DNA of 38,544 nucleotides from Nitrosopumilus sp. BACL13 MAG-121220-bin23 (GTDB lineage: Archaea; Thermoproteota; Nitrososphaeria; Nitrososphaerales; Nitrosopumilaceae): the NCBI GenBank assembly GCA_001437625.1, contig LIAL01000002.1, forward strand, positions 1 to 38,544. Direction: 5' to 3'. Numbering within the stretch: position 1 is the first letter of the stretch; each line of letters starts with the position of its first letter. Both the position numbers and the translations under genes were made by a program. Of this stretch, positions 1 through 9,402 are shown one piece after another. A model generated the notes under the pieces. The model made no database searches. It was not told the origin of the DNA and saw only the letters and a list, made by a program, of their open reading frames with translations.

Positions 1-59
1 TTCACTATTTTTAGTAAAATTGAACTTGAAAATTAATTACGCTCTTTTTATTTAAAATA

Positions 60-509
60 TTGATGTCTGTTATTACTTCTGAAATCAAAAATTTTCTAGA
101 TGTTCAAAAATTAGGTTATGTTGCAACTGTTTCTTCTGATGGCAAACCTAACATTTCTCCAAAAGGAACTATAATTGCTTGGTCTTCTACGGTTCTTGCA
201 TTTGCTGATATTCGTTCTCCTGACACCCTGTTAAATTTACAAAATAATCCTTTTGTAGAAATTAATGTAATTGATCCTTTATCTCGTAAGGGATATCTAT
301 TTTCTGGAACTGCTAAAATAATTAAAGATACTCCCCTTTATGATGCTATTCTTACTCATTATAGAAATAATGGTGTTCAAAGTCCAATTAATTCTATTGT
401 GGTAATTGATGTTTCATCTGTTTCTATCGTAACTTCTCCACTGTATGATTTAGGTAAAACTGAAGATGAAATTAAATTAAAATGGAAAAAATATTTTACT
501 GATTTATAA
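60..509 (+). CDS. Pyridoxamine 5'-phosphate oxidase-like FMN-binding split-barrel protein
   Basis: 149-aa ORF; 'LGYVATVSSDGKPNISPKGTI...ADIRSPDTLLNLQNNPFVEINVIDPLSRKGYLFSGTA' is typical of PNPOx-like proteins. Confidence 0.85.
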   Translation: MMSVITSEIKNFLDVQKLGYVATVSSDGKPNISPKGTIIAWSSTVLAFADIRSPDTLLNLQNNPFVEINVIDPLSRKGYLFSGTAKIIKDTPLYDAILTHYRNNGVQSPINSIVVIDVSSVSIVTSPLYDLGKTEDEIKLKWKKYFTDL

Positions 510-518
510 TTTTTAGAT

Positions 519-1280
519 TTAATTTGTTGATGCTTTAATTTTTATTAATTCTTGTCTTGTTTTTTTATGTGCTTCTCTTTCTTCTTCTAATAGTCCCTGT
601 ATTTCTTCTAATTCTTTTTGTGCTGTATTGAGTTTTGATTTTAATGATCCTACAACTATGCTTGCAGCCTCTATCACACTTGCATTATTTTTTTCAATAG
701 GACTATTTCCTTTAATCACTCTTTCTTCTTTTGGTGTTAGAATACTAGTATCTTGAAAATTATCTTTTTTATCTAACTCTTGTTTTGAATTGTATAATCT
801 TGAATTTGCTTCATCTAATTCTTTTCCTACTTCTATTTGCTGCTTTCTTATTCCATGTAGTGTTGCTTGTCCTTTTACAATCTCATCTTTCATTTGCTTG
901 TGTTCTTTTGTAATTTTATCTAATTCTTCTTTTATTTTTTTAAAATTATTTTCCGTTTTATTAAATTCATCAATTGTTTTTGTATCTTTAATTTGTTGAG
1001 CGTTTTTGATCTTTTCTCTTGTTTCCCTGTGTTCTCTTTGAACTATGTCCAATTCCATCTTTTTTTGATTAAACTCTTTTTTTATTAGCATTAAATTGGT
1101 GACTGTTGTATCATATTCTTCTTTGACTGTTTGAATTTTTTCTGTAATTTTTGTAATTTCTTCCTGTTTTGCTCTGAATTCATTTTGAAGGCTTTCTACT
1201 TCTGTTTCTAATTCTTCTTTTAGTACTGATTCATTATTTTCCTCTATTTCTGCTTCTTTCTTTTTACCAAAAAATCCCAT
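519..1280 (-). CDS. Coiled-coil protein of unknown function
   Basis: 253-aa ORF with long Glu/Lys-rich heptad-like segments; N-terminus MGFFGKKK. Confidence 0.75.
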   Translation of the reverse strand: MGFFGKKKEAEIEENNESVLKEELETEVESLQNEFRAKQEEITKITEKIQTVKEEYDTTVTNLMLIKKEFNQKKMELDIVQREHRETREKIKNAQQIKDTKTIDEFNKTENNFKKIKEELDKITKEHKQMKDEIVKGQATLHGIRKQQIEVGKELDEANSRLYNSKQELDKKDNFQDTSILTPKEERVIKGNSPIEKNNASVIEAASIVVGSLKSKLNTAQKELEEIQGLLEEEREAHKKTRQELIKIKASTN

Positions 1281-1316
1281 ATTCTTACTCCTCTTTTCTA
1301 AAAAATGAACCTTTCT

Positions 1317-1517
1317 TTATTGACGTTTTACTCTATTTCTTACAAATTTTAGATAAAATCCAATTGAACCGATTATTATGCCTCCAACCCATCCGATTAG
1401 TTTCAAACTTGACGGAAAAATGTCCTCATTTGGTGCTATTATAAGTAATAATGCACCTAAAATTATTAATGCAAATCCTCCACTGTTCTTACTTTTGTTA
1501 TATTCTCCGTGAACCAT
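1317..1517 (-). CDS. Small two-TM membrane protein
   Basis: 66-aa ORF with hydrophobic segments 'GGFALIILGALLLIIAP' and 'LIGWVGGIIIGSIGFYL'; sits tightly upstream of lysS. Confidence 0.55.
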   Translation of the reverse strand: MVHGEYNKSKNSGGFALIILGALLLIIAPNEDIFPSSLKLIGWVGGIIIGSIGFYLKFVRNRVKRQ

Positions 1518-1519
1518 GA

Positions 1520-3109
1520 TTATAGGTATTCTGAAAGTGTTTTGGCAACTTGTTTTCTTCCAATGTCTCCAATGAATGGTCCTATTTTTGGTCCTCTTGA
1601 AGTTCCTAAAATTATCTGATATAATATTTTAAAGAAATCTTTTGGTTGTACGTCATTTGCTTTTGCAATTTGATATATTGTATTTTGTATGTCTTCTGGG
1701 TCTTCTTCTTCTTGTAATGCTGTAACCAGTATCCCTAGTGCTTTTTTGGATGTATCATCTAACTCTACTTCTGTTTTTTCTTGTTCATCAAACTCATCTG
1801 AATAATTTCCAGCAATTTCAATTAATTTTTCAATTTCTGGTTCTGGTTTTTTTATTACGCCATAATCAATTAATTTTTTCATCACTCTTTCATTTCTATC
1901 TTCTTTGAAAATTCTTGTTAATTCAATTAATAGTCTATAATTAACATGAATGCTTGATTGTTTTGGTGGATTGAGAAGATTGACATATTCGTAGAGCCCT
2001 TTTAATTTAGTTAACTTTGCTTGATTATCTACTTTGATTTTTCCAAAGTATGTATCTTCAAGTTCATTATATTCATTCATTAAACCTGGGATGTCATCTA
2101 ATCCTAATTCTCTAGCTCCTGTAATTCTTTTGTATAGTAATAGTAGGATTGATTTTGAATTACCAAACTCTAACCATTTTTGTGCTGTAATTACATTCCC
2201 TAATGACTTTGAAATCTTCTTTCCTCCTTTGTCCAAAAACATTTCATATTTTACATGGTGAGGATGCGGTACTCCTAAAATTTCATCTGACACCCAGTCA
2301 TTCACTTTCACTGAATCCATGATGTCTTTTCCATATGCTTCAAATCTAATGTCAAATGCAGACCAACGTGCTGCAAATTCTACTTTCCATGCTAATTTTC
2401 CTAAATCTTTTGTAATGTCTGATTCTCCCTCATGACCACAACCTTTGACCATCTTTGAACCGATTTCTGTATCGTGACATTTGTATTTCACTTTTTTTTC
2501 TGAAATAATGTATTCTGTAGCTTCAGCTGTGTAGAGCCGATTACATTCTGCACATACTGGAAAATAAGGTAAATATTTTTGATATTTTGCTTGTCCTACT
2601 AATTCTGAAATACCGTCTCCTATTTTTGCACTATTTTGTAATATTGTATGGATGTGATCTTTTAGTAATCCTTTTTCGTATGTGTCTTTGGCTCTTCTAA
2701 ATTCATATTTTACTCCAACTTTATCTAATCCGTCTAAAAGAATACTGCTCATGTGCATTCCGTAAGAGTCATGACATCCATAAGGATCTGGAATTAGCGA
2801 CACTGGTTTTGCAATGTGTTCTTCTAAACCAAATTCTTTCATTCCTTCTGGAACTTTTCTTAATCCGTCTAGATCATCTGAATATGCAATTAATTCTGAT
2901 TTGTATCCTAAATTCTCTAATGCTAATTTTACACCATACGCTCTAACTGCATCTCCTAAACTTCCAATGTGTGGGATTCCTGATGCTCCTAGACCACTTT
3001 CAACTCTTAACATGTCTAAACTTCTTCCTAATTTTTTTTCACGTTCAATTAATTCAGATGCTAATTTGTCTATCCATGTTCCTTTACCAATAATTTTTTC
3101 TTCTGACAT
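1520..3109 (-). CDS. lysS: Lysyl-tRNA synthetase, class I
   Basis: 529 aa; HIGH-like 'GIPHIGSLGD' and KMSKS-like 'KISKSLGN' typical of archaeal class I LysRS. Confidence 0.93.
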   Translation of the reverse strand: MSEEKIIGKGTWIDKLASELIEREKKLGRSLDMLRVESGLGASGIPHIGSLGDAVRAYGVKLALENLGYKSELIAYSDDLDGLRKVPEGMKEFGLEEHIAKPVSLIPDPYGCHDSYGMHMSSILLDGLDKVGVKYEFRRAKDTYEKGLLKDHIHTILQNSAKIGDGISELVGQAKYQKYLPYFPVCAECNRLYTAEATEYIISEKKVKYKCHDTEIGSKMVKGCGHEGESDITKDLGKLAWKVEFAARWSAFDIRFEAYGKDIMDSVKVNDWVSDEILGVPHPHHVKYEMFLDKGGKKISKSLGNVITAQKWLEFGNSKSILLLLYKRITGARELGLDDIPGLMNEYNELEDTYFGKIKVDNQAKLTKLKGLYEYVNLLNPPKQSSIHVNYRLLIELTRIFKEDRNERVMKKLIDYGVIKKPEPEIEKLIEIAGNYSDEFDEQEKTEVELDDTSKKALGILVTALQEEEDPEDIQNTIYQIAKANDVQPKDFFKILYQIILGTSRGPKIGPFIGDIGRKQVAKTLSEYL

Positions 3110-3118
3110 CTCTTTTCA

Positions 3119-4705
3119 CTAATTCAATATCTTGGACATGTATGGCCCATATAATGAATACCCTAATTTTTGATAATATTCTCTTGTACCTATTGCACTA
3201 ATCACTAGAAGTTTTTTAGCATCAAATTCTTCTTTGGATATCTTTTCAGCTTCTTTCATCAATTTCTTTCCTAACCCTGTATGCTGAACTTCATCTTCTT
3301 CTTTTTCTCCTAGTTTCAATGATTTTCCATATACGTGAATTTCTCTTACTATGCATGTATCTTGATTAATTTCATCTCTATGTGCTTCAATACTTGGTTT
3401 TCTTAATCTCAAAAATCCATAAATCAATTCATTCCTATCTTCATATGACAAGAATACTTCTTTTCCGCCTGATGAATCATAGTTAATTCTGTCTAATCTG
3501 ACTTCGCCTCCATTTGATTTTTTATTAGATAGACCTACTTCTCTACATCTGATACATTTGCAAGACATTCCTTGCTTTGCAAGATTTTGGTGTACAATTT
3601 GTCTTAAATTACCTGCCTTTGGCCCTGCAATAATTTCTCCTGGTGTGATTTCTCTTTGAACCCTCATAATTCGTACCCATTTTGGAACATTTCTTTTTGC
3701 TTCTGTTAATACTTTAATCATATCTTCATCTGAGTATGGGGTGTATCTTCCTTGCATGTATTCTTCATACAGTGGGGTGTTTTCAATAACTAATGATGGA
3801 TAAATTTTCAACATATCTGGACGTAATTGTGGATCTGAAAATAATTTTTTAAAATCTGCGATATCTTCATCTGGTTTCATTGTAGGTAAACCTGGCATCA
3901 TGTGTGCGACTAGTTTGTATCCTGCATCTTTTGAAATTTGAAATGATTCAATTACGTCATTATAGTTATGACCTCTGTTAACTATTTTGTAAACTCTTTC
4001 TTGTAATGACTGAACTCCAATTTCTACTCTTGTAATTCCATAACTTAACATTAAATCTACATGTTCTTTCTTACAGTAGTCTGGTTTTGTTTCAATTGTA
4101 AAGCCTACATTTCTTATTGCTGCATGTTCGTTGTTGGATTTTGCTTCTTCCAAATCTTTTGAGTCAATTCCATTTAATGCATCATAACATGATTTAATGA
4201 AATCTTTCTGATAGTCTTTTGGCATGAATAGGAAAGTTCCACCAACTATCACTATTTCCATTTTCGATGGATCATGTCCAAAAGCAATTAATTTTTTAAT
4301 CTTTGATGTGATTTGTAATTTAGGATCAAATTTATTTGCAATTGCATTTAATGACGATGGTTCTTTTCCTGTATAGCTGTTGGGGGAATTAAACTCAATT
4401 CCTCCTGGACAATATGTGCATCTTCCATGAGGACATGCGTATGGTTTTGGCATTAATGCTACTACTGATACTCCTGATGCTGTTTTTGCAGGTTTTCTCA
4501 TGAGTACTTTTTTTAATTTATCAAAATCTGATTTTTTTGCCATTGATAATATTTCATAATTTTTTGGAATTCTATCTAATGAGTATTTTGTACAAATTTT
4601 AATGATTTCTTGTTTTACTTGTTTTTTAGTTGGATCTTGAATTGTTAAAAGATTCTGAGTAATCTCAGTATATGCTTTAGATTGTATTGAATCTAGATTA
4701 ATCAT
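3119..4705 (-). CDS. elp3: Elp3-family tRNA uridine-34 carboxymethyl synthase (radical SAM plus GNAT)
   Basis: 528 aa; 'CPHGRCTYCPGG' cluster motif and C-terminal acetyltransferase 'TGLGKKLMKEAEKISKEEFDAKKLLVISAIGTREYYQKLGYSLYGPYMSK'. Confidence 0.93.
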   Translation of the reverse strand: MINLDSIQSKAYTEITQNLLTIQDPTKKQVKQEIIKICTKYSLDRIPKNYEILSMAKKSDFDKLKKVLMRKPAKTASGVSVVALMPKPYACPHGRCTYCPGGIEFNSPNSYTGKEPSSLNAIANKFDPKLQITSKIKKLIAFGHDPSKMEIVIVGGTFLFMPKDYQKDFIKSCYDALNGIDSKDLEEAKSNNEHAAIRNVGFTIETKPDYCKKEHVDLMLSYGITRVEIGVQSLQERVYKIVNRGHNYNDVIESFQISKDAGYKLVAHMMPGLPTMKPDEDIADFKKLFSDPQLRPDMLKIYPSLVIENTPLYEEYMQGRYTPYSDEDMIKVLTEAKRNVPKWVRIMRVQREITPGEIIAGPKAGNLRQIVHQNLAKQGMSCKCIRCREVGLSNKKSNGGEVRLDRINYDSSGGKEVFLSYEDRNELIYGFLRLRKPSIEAHRDEINQDTCIVREIHVYGKSLKLGEKEEDEVQHTGLGKKLMKEAEKISKEEFDAKKLLVISAIGTREYYQKLGYSLYGPYMSKILN

Positions 4706-4734
4706 GACTATTGATGATCCAACACCGTTAAAAT

Positions 4735-5982
4735 TTATTCTGATTTTGGTTCTATTGTTTTATTTGATTCATTATTGTCATTTTTTTGCTCTTTTCTATA
4801 TTCAATTTTTAACCAAATTGGGGTGATGATGGTTGTTACTACTACCATGATTATGATTGTAGAGTATACTTCAGATGTAAGAATTCCTGCTGTTACTCCA
4901 ACGCCTGCTACAATTAATCCTACTTCCCCTCTTGAAATCATTCCAATTCCTACACGCAATCCTTGCTGTTTGCTTTTTAAGAAATACATTGCAGGAAGAC
5001 CACATCCAAACAATTTTGTTGTAACTGCGACTATGATGATGACTCCACTTAATATCATAATATTCAAATCCACTGCTCTTAGATCTACTTGTGCGCCGAT
5101 GATTGCAAAAAACAGTGGTGCAAAAATTAATCCTATTTTTCCAACGTAGTTTTCTATTTTATCAAATACCTTAGTAGTTGATAATGCCATACCTACCGCA
5201 AATGCGCCTACAATTGGTGACAAACCTATTGATCCTGCAAGAGCTGCTGCACCAAAGAACGCCGCAGTAGCTATGCCTTCAACACTTCCTTTTGCTTTCC
5301 ATATTCTTGGTGTGATTACCTTTGGAATTACAACTACTGCTACAATGAGCATTATTGCAAAGAATCCTAATACTTGTAAAATTGTAATGACAATTTCTGT
5401 AATGTCTATGTTGTCCACTCCTCCATCTGATCCTGCAATGGATGTTACTACTGATAGAACTGCAATTGCTAGAATATCATCTACAATTGCTGCACCTATG
5501 ATTAGTCTAGCTTCGGGTGTTTTGATTTTTCCAAATTCACTTAACACTTGAATTGAAATTGCAATGCTTGTTGCTGTAAGTGCTGTTGCAATTAACATTG
5601 ATTGTAATGCATCAAATCCAAATAATTGGAAAACTGTGAGTCCTACAAAGAATGGAATAACTACTCCCAATGTACCCACTACGAATGCTGCTTTTCCTCC
5701 TTTGAGAAATTCTTTTGGTGTCATTTCTAGCCCTGCCATGAATAAAATTACAATTGCACCCATTTCTCCTAATATTCTAATCTCATCATTAATTTGCAGC
5801 AATTGTTTTCCGTCAATTATTTGCAATCCGCCTAATGCAAATGGTCCCACAATCATACCTGCAATTAATTCTCCTAATACAATTGGAAGTTTTAATCTGA
5901 GGAAAAGTTCTGCCATTAATTTAGCTGCAAAAAGAAGTATTCCTACTCCGATTATTGTTTCAATAAACTGAACCTCACTCAT
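4735..5982 (-). CDS. Cation:proton antiporter (CPA2/KefB-like)
   Basis: 415 aa polytopic; 'LPIVLGELIAGMIVGP', 'AAIVDDILAIAVLSV'. Confidence 0.9.
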   Translation of the reverse strand: MSEVQFIETIIGVGILLFAAKLMAELFLRLKLPIVLGELIAGMIVGPFALGGLQIIDGKQLLQINDEIRILGEMGAIVILFMAGLEMTPKEFLKGGKAAFVVGTLGVVIPFFVGLTVFQLFGFDALQSMLIATALTATSIAISIQVLSEFGKIKTPEARLIIGAAIVDDILAIAVLSVVTSIAGSDGGVDNIDITEIVITILQVLGFFAIMLIVAVVVIPKVITPRIWKAKGSVEGIATAAFFGAAALAGSIGLSPIVGAFAVGMALSTTKVFDKIENYVGKIGLIFAPLFFAIIGAQVDLRAVDLNIMILSGVIIIVAVTTKLFGCGLPAMYFLKSKQQGLRVGIGMISRGEVGLIVAGVGVTAGILTSEVYSTIIIMVVVTTIITPIWLKIEYRKEQKNDNNESNKTIEPKSE

Positions 5983-6056
5983 TATTATCTAATGAAAATA
6001 AAAAATTCTGTCATATAAGGTGATGGCAAGTTAAAAATTATTTTGTTGTTGTTAAA

Positions 6057-7079
6057 TTAAGCAATTTTTATTGAGTTTACTGTAACTCCCTTTTTAGAAA
6101 CCACTTGCCCTATTTCCTGGCTTTTGATTTTATGCTTTTTAAATATTGATTTAATTTTACTAACTTGATCTTTTGGTGTCATTACACAGAATCCAACTCC
6201 CATGTTGAAAGTTTTGTACATTTCTTCTGATTTCACTCCTTGCTCTTCTATTAATGCCATAATTGGTGGTATTTTTGGGAGTGAGTCTATTTCATAACCT
6301 ATGTTTTTGAGGCGTAATAGTTTTGTAAATGAGCCTCCTGTGATATGGGCTAATCCGTTTATCTTACATTTTTGATTTATTTCAAGAACTGGATTTGTAT
6401 AGATTTCTGTAGGTGTCAGTAATGTATCTCCTATAGTTCCAACTCCTTTTACTTTGTCTTTAACTGAATATTTTGTTAACAAAGCTTCTCTTGCAAGTGA
6501 ATATCCATTTGAATGAATTCCTGAACTGTTTACTCCAATAATTACATCTCCTGCTTTAATTTTATTTCCTAAAACCATGTCTTTTTTATCTAATAATCCT
6601 ACAACCATTCCTGCTAAATCACATGCAAATCCTTTTCCTTCAATCACATCTGGCATGATTGCAGTTTCTCCGCCAACAATTGGCACTGCTGATTTTTTTG
6701 CACCTTTTACTAACCCTTCTACAATTTTTTTAAATATTGATACATCATTTTTGTTTGCAGCAATATAATCTACAAATGATATTGGTGTTGCACCAATACA
6801 AATTATATCATTTACATTCATTGCAACACAATCAATTCCTATTGTATCATATTTTTTCATCATATTTGCAATTACCACTTTAGTTCCAACACCATCTGTA
6901 TGTGTAGCTAAAAGTTTCCCACCTGGAATTTCAACTATTCCTGCATAATGCCCAAATCCATGAGTCATTTTTGCTTTTTTCTGGAGTTTGTGTGTTGACA
7001 CAATTAATTTTCCAATTGCCTTTTGGCTTTGTTTAATTTTTGAAATATCTACACCTGCTTTTTTATACGTTAAAGCCAT
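6057..7079 (-). CDS. purM: Phosphoribosylformylglycinamidine cyclo-ligase (AIR synthetase)
   Basis: 340 aa; 'TYKKAGVDI', 'LLATHTDGVGTK', 'GGETAIMPDV', 'GLAHITGGSF'. Confidence 0.95.
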   Translation of the reverse strand: MALTYKKAGVDISKIKQSQKAIGKLIVSTHKLQKKAKMTHGFGHYAGIVEIPGGKLLATHTDGVGTKVVIANMMKKYDTIGIDCVAMNVNDIICIGATPISFVDYIAANKNDVSIFKKIVEGLVKGAKKSAVPIVGGETAIMPDVIEGKGFACDLAGMVVGLLDKKDMVLGNKIKAGDVIIGVNSSGIHSNGYSLAREALLTKYSVKDKVKGVGTIGDTLLTPTEIYTNPVLEINQKCKINGLAHITGGSFTKLLRLKNIGYEIDSLPKIPPIMALIEEQGVKSEEMYKTFNMGVGFCVMTPKDQVSKIKSIFKKHKIKSQEIGQVVSKKGVTVNSIKIA

Positions 7080-7128
7080 AGTTTGTTCCGTATTTATTAT
7101 GAATAAAAGATTTTGCCTATGGTTTTCA

Positions 7129-7854
7129 TCACATGTACATTCCAGATATTTCTTCTCTGTGCTTTACATATTTTTGAGATAATTCGTTAAATTCTGAATG
7201 AATTCTGTCTTTGTCTTTTTTAAGTTCTGATGTATTGATTTCCATATCGTAAAATCTGTTTAATGCTTCAATTAGTGTTGCAGCTGCACCTGAATCAGGC
7301 TCTGTTTTGTTTGCTTTTGCTAACAATGTTAATCCTTGAATTTTTCTTACTAGACATTCATTTAGTATTCCTCCTGGTATCCCTGTGATGAATCCCTGTG
7401 GAATTAAACTGATATCTTTATCTGCCATTGTTCTGATTAAATCTTCTTCTGCTGCACAATATGCTTTATCATCATGCTCCGTACTTGCAACTCCATCTAG
7501 AATTACTATTTCTTTGGATCCGTTTTTTTCTGCCCAATCTAATATTGATGATACTAATGTATACAGTCCTTCCATTCGTAATGTTATTTCACAAATTATT
7601 GCACAAATTGTTCCTTCTGAATTTGCATAAAATCTAAACGGATGACGTAATCTTCCTCTCATGAAAACTGTTGATGGTGGGAGATATTTTGATCTCATTA
7701 CTGCAATCTCTACCATTTTTAATTCTGTAATCATGTGAGTGATTGCAAGAGGGCCTACAAGGCCTGCACCAACAAATCCTGCAAAGATTATCGGGCTTTT
7801 TAATTCCACTTTTTTAGTTTGGAATACTTCTGCTTCTGGAAATTTTTTTTCCAC
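7129..7854 (-). CDS. PAC2-family protein (proteasome assembly chaperone-like)
   Basis: 241 aa; 'FAGFVGAGLVGPLAITHMI', 'IPGGILNECL' typical of archaeal PAC2. Confidence 0.85.
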   Translation of the reverse strand: MEKKFPEAEVFQTKKVELKSPIIFAGFVGAGLVGPLAITHMITELKMVEIAVMRSKYLPPSTVFMRGRLRHPFRFYANSEGTICAIICEITLRMEGLYTLVSSILDWAEKNGSKEIVILDGVASTEHDDKAYCAAEEDLIRTMADKDISLIPQGFITGIPGGILNECLVRKIQGLTLLAKANKTEPDSGAAATLIEALNRFYDMEINTSELKKDKDRIHSEFNELSQKYVKHREEISGMYM

Positions 7855-7876
7855 AGTTTGCCTCGATATCTTCTAT

Positions 7877-8224
7877 TTAATTATTCTTTTGCATGAATAG
7901 ATTTAGCATTAATCTTCCTTTGTCTGTAATTGTATAGATTACATTTGGTCCTACTGCTTCCTTTTCAATGAAATTATAATTTACACATAGATGCAAATAA
8001 TTCAAAAATGATCTTTTCATTCTAATTTTTGATTTTGAATACAGGTTTGTAAATGTCATTGGATTTCCTTTAAGTTGGTATAACAACTTTAACAAAGATA
8101 ACGTGCTGAAATCTCTGGTTCTTGCTTTTACTGCATCTAAAACTTGTTCTTCTCGTTTTATTATGAAGTCTTCAAATTGATCTGCCACTTCTAGTGGTAC
8201 ATATGTTAGTCTTGCTTTCATCAT
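7877..8224 (-). CDS. Winged-helix transcriptional regulator
   Basis: 115 aa; 'YQLKGNPMTFTNLYSKSKIRMKRSFLNYLHLCVNYNFIEKEAVGPNVIYTITDKGRLML'. Confidence 0.75.
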   Translation of the reverse strand: MMKARLTYVPLEVADQFEDFIIKREEQVLDAVKARTRDFSTLSLLKLLYQLKGNPMTFTNLYSKSKIRMKRSFLNYLHLCVNYNFIEKEAVGPNVIYTITDKGRLMLNLFMQKNN

Positions 8225-8240
8225 ACCGTATAGTACGGTA
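8224..8240. promoter_or_regulatory. Perfect inverted repeat TACCGTA-TAG-TACGGTA, putative operator
   Basis: Exact 7+3+7 palindrome abutting the start codon of the wHTH gene. Confidence 0.55.
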
Positions 8241-8448
8241 CATTACCTTATTAGTCTTTGACTTGTTTATTTCTAATCCTTCTAAGTGGTTTTTTTACAC
8301 CTAATTCTATGTTTTTTAAATATTAAATCTGATGATAAATCATATATTTTAAGATCTTTATTATTTTTCTGAACTTAATTTGAATTGGTAAAATTGTAAA
8401 TTTTTAGTAAATCATCTCCTTTAAACAACCATCCTCTAAAATTTGATT

Positions 8449-9384
8449 ATGGATGTTTTACTAAGTACTGCCTTACTGATAATTGGATTAGTTATGTTAT
8501 GTCTTGGTGGGAATTGGTTAGTTAATGGTGGTATTACAATTGCAAAAAAATTTCGTATAAGTAATCTTGTAATTGGTATGACTATTATTGCATATGGTAC
8601 ATCTGCTCCTGAACTCGCTGCAAGCATTGCAGCTGCTGGAGATCACAGTGCAATAATTTTGGGAAATATTGTTGGAAGTAATATTGCTAATATTGGGATG
8701 GTTGTTGGGTTTGCTGCCATTCTCACTCCGCTTACAATTCGGAAATCTATACTACGAAAAGAAATTCCAATAATGTTGGGTGTTTCTGTATTGCTTATTT
8801 TGATTTCCATTGATGGTGAAATTTCTCAATATGATGGAATTTTACTTCTTATTGGATTGGGAGTATTTGGATTTTATACATTTAAGAATGCACTAAAACA
8901 TAGAGAGACTGCTAAAGATGAGATAAATTCTGGTAAGAGTAACGTCTATCTAAAATCTGCTGGATTAATCGGACTCGGTATTGTTGTTTTGTATATTGGA
9001 TCTATACTTACAGTTGATAATGCTGTGGTTCTTGCAACTGAATTTGGTTTATCTGAAAAAATTATTGGACTTACTGTAATTGCAATTGGAACTTCTCTTC
9101 CAGAATTAATTACTTCTATTATTGCAATTCGTAAAGGACACAGTGACATTGGAATTGGAAATATTATTGGAAGTAATATCTACAATATTTTGATGATAAT
9201 GGGTGTTGGTGCGTCACTTGGAGGTATTTTGATTACTACTGACGTTTATGTAGATTATGCAATAATGATTATTTTTGGCCTTTCTTTGTTAATTGGTTTC
9301 AAAACTCAAATAATCAATAGAACCATGGGTATAATTTTGACTACTGGTTACGTGCTGTATTTACTAACGACATTTTTAAAGTAA
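8449..9384 (+). CDS. Calcium/sodium antiporter (CaCA family, YrbG-like)
   Basis: Duplicated alpha repeats 'GTSAPELAASI...GNIVGSNIANI' and 'GTSLPELITSI...GNIIGSNIYNI'. Track start 8443 is TTG; ATG at 8449 is preferred. Confidence 0.93.
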   Translation: MDVLLSTALLIIGLVMLCLGGNWLVNGGITIAKKFRISNLVIGMTIIAYGTSAPELAASIAAAGDHSAIILGNIVGSNIANIGMVVGFAAILTPLTIRKSILRKEIPIMLGVSVLLILISIDGEISQYDGILLLIGLGVFGFYTFKNALKHRETAKDEINSGKSNVYLKSAGLIGLGIVVLYIGSILTVDNAVVLATEFGLSEKIIGLTVIAIGTSLPELITSIIAIRKGHSDIGIGNIIGSNIYNILMIMGVGASLGGILITTDVYVDYAIMIIFGLSLLIGFKTQIINRTMGIILTTGYVLYLLTTFLK

Positions 9385-9402
9385 TCTGTGCCTAAATTAT
9401 CC

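Noticed and set aside
790-999. ORF on + strand opposite the coiled-coil gene
   Set aside because: Antisense shadow of a strongly coding minus-strand ORF; low-complexity Ser/Phe/Leu-rich translation
4775-5971. Three + strand ORFs (124, 92 and 135 aa) opposite the antiporter gene
   Set aside because: Shadow ORFs antisense to a clear CPA2 antiporter; no recognisable domains
8330-8390. TGATGA...CTGA spacing resembling a C/D box sRNA
   Set aside because: Extremely AT-rich, no convincing terminal stem or D'/C' boxes; chance match
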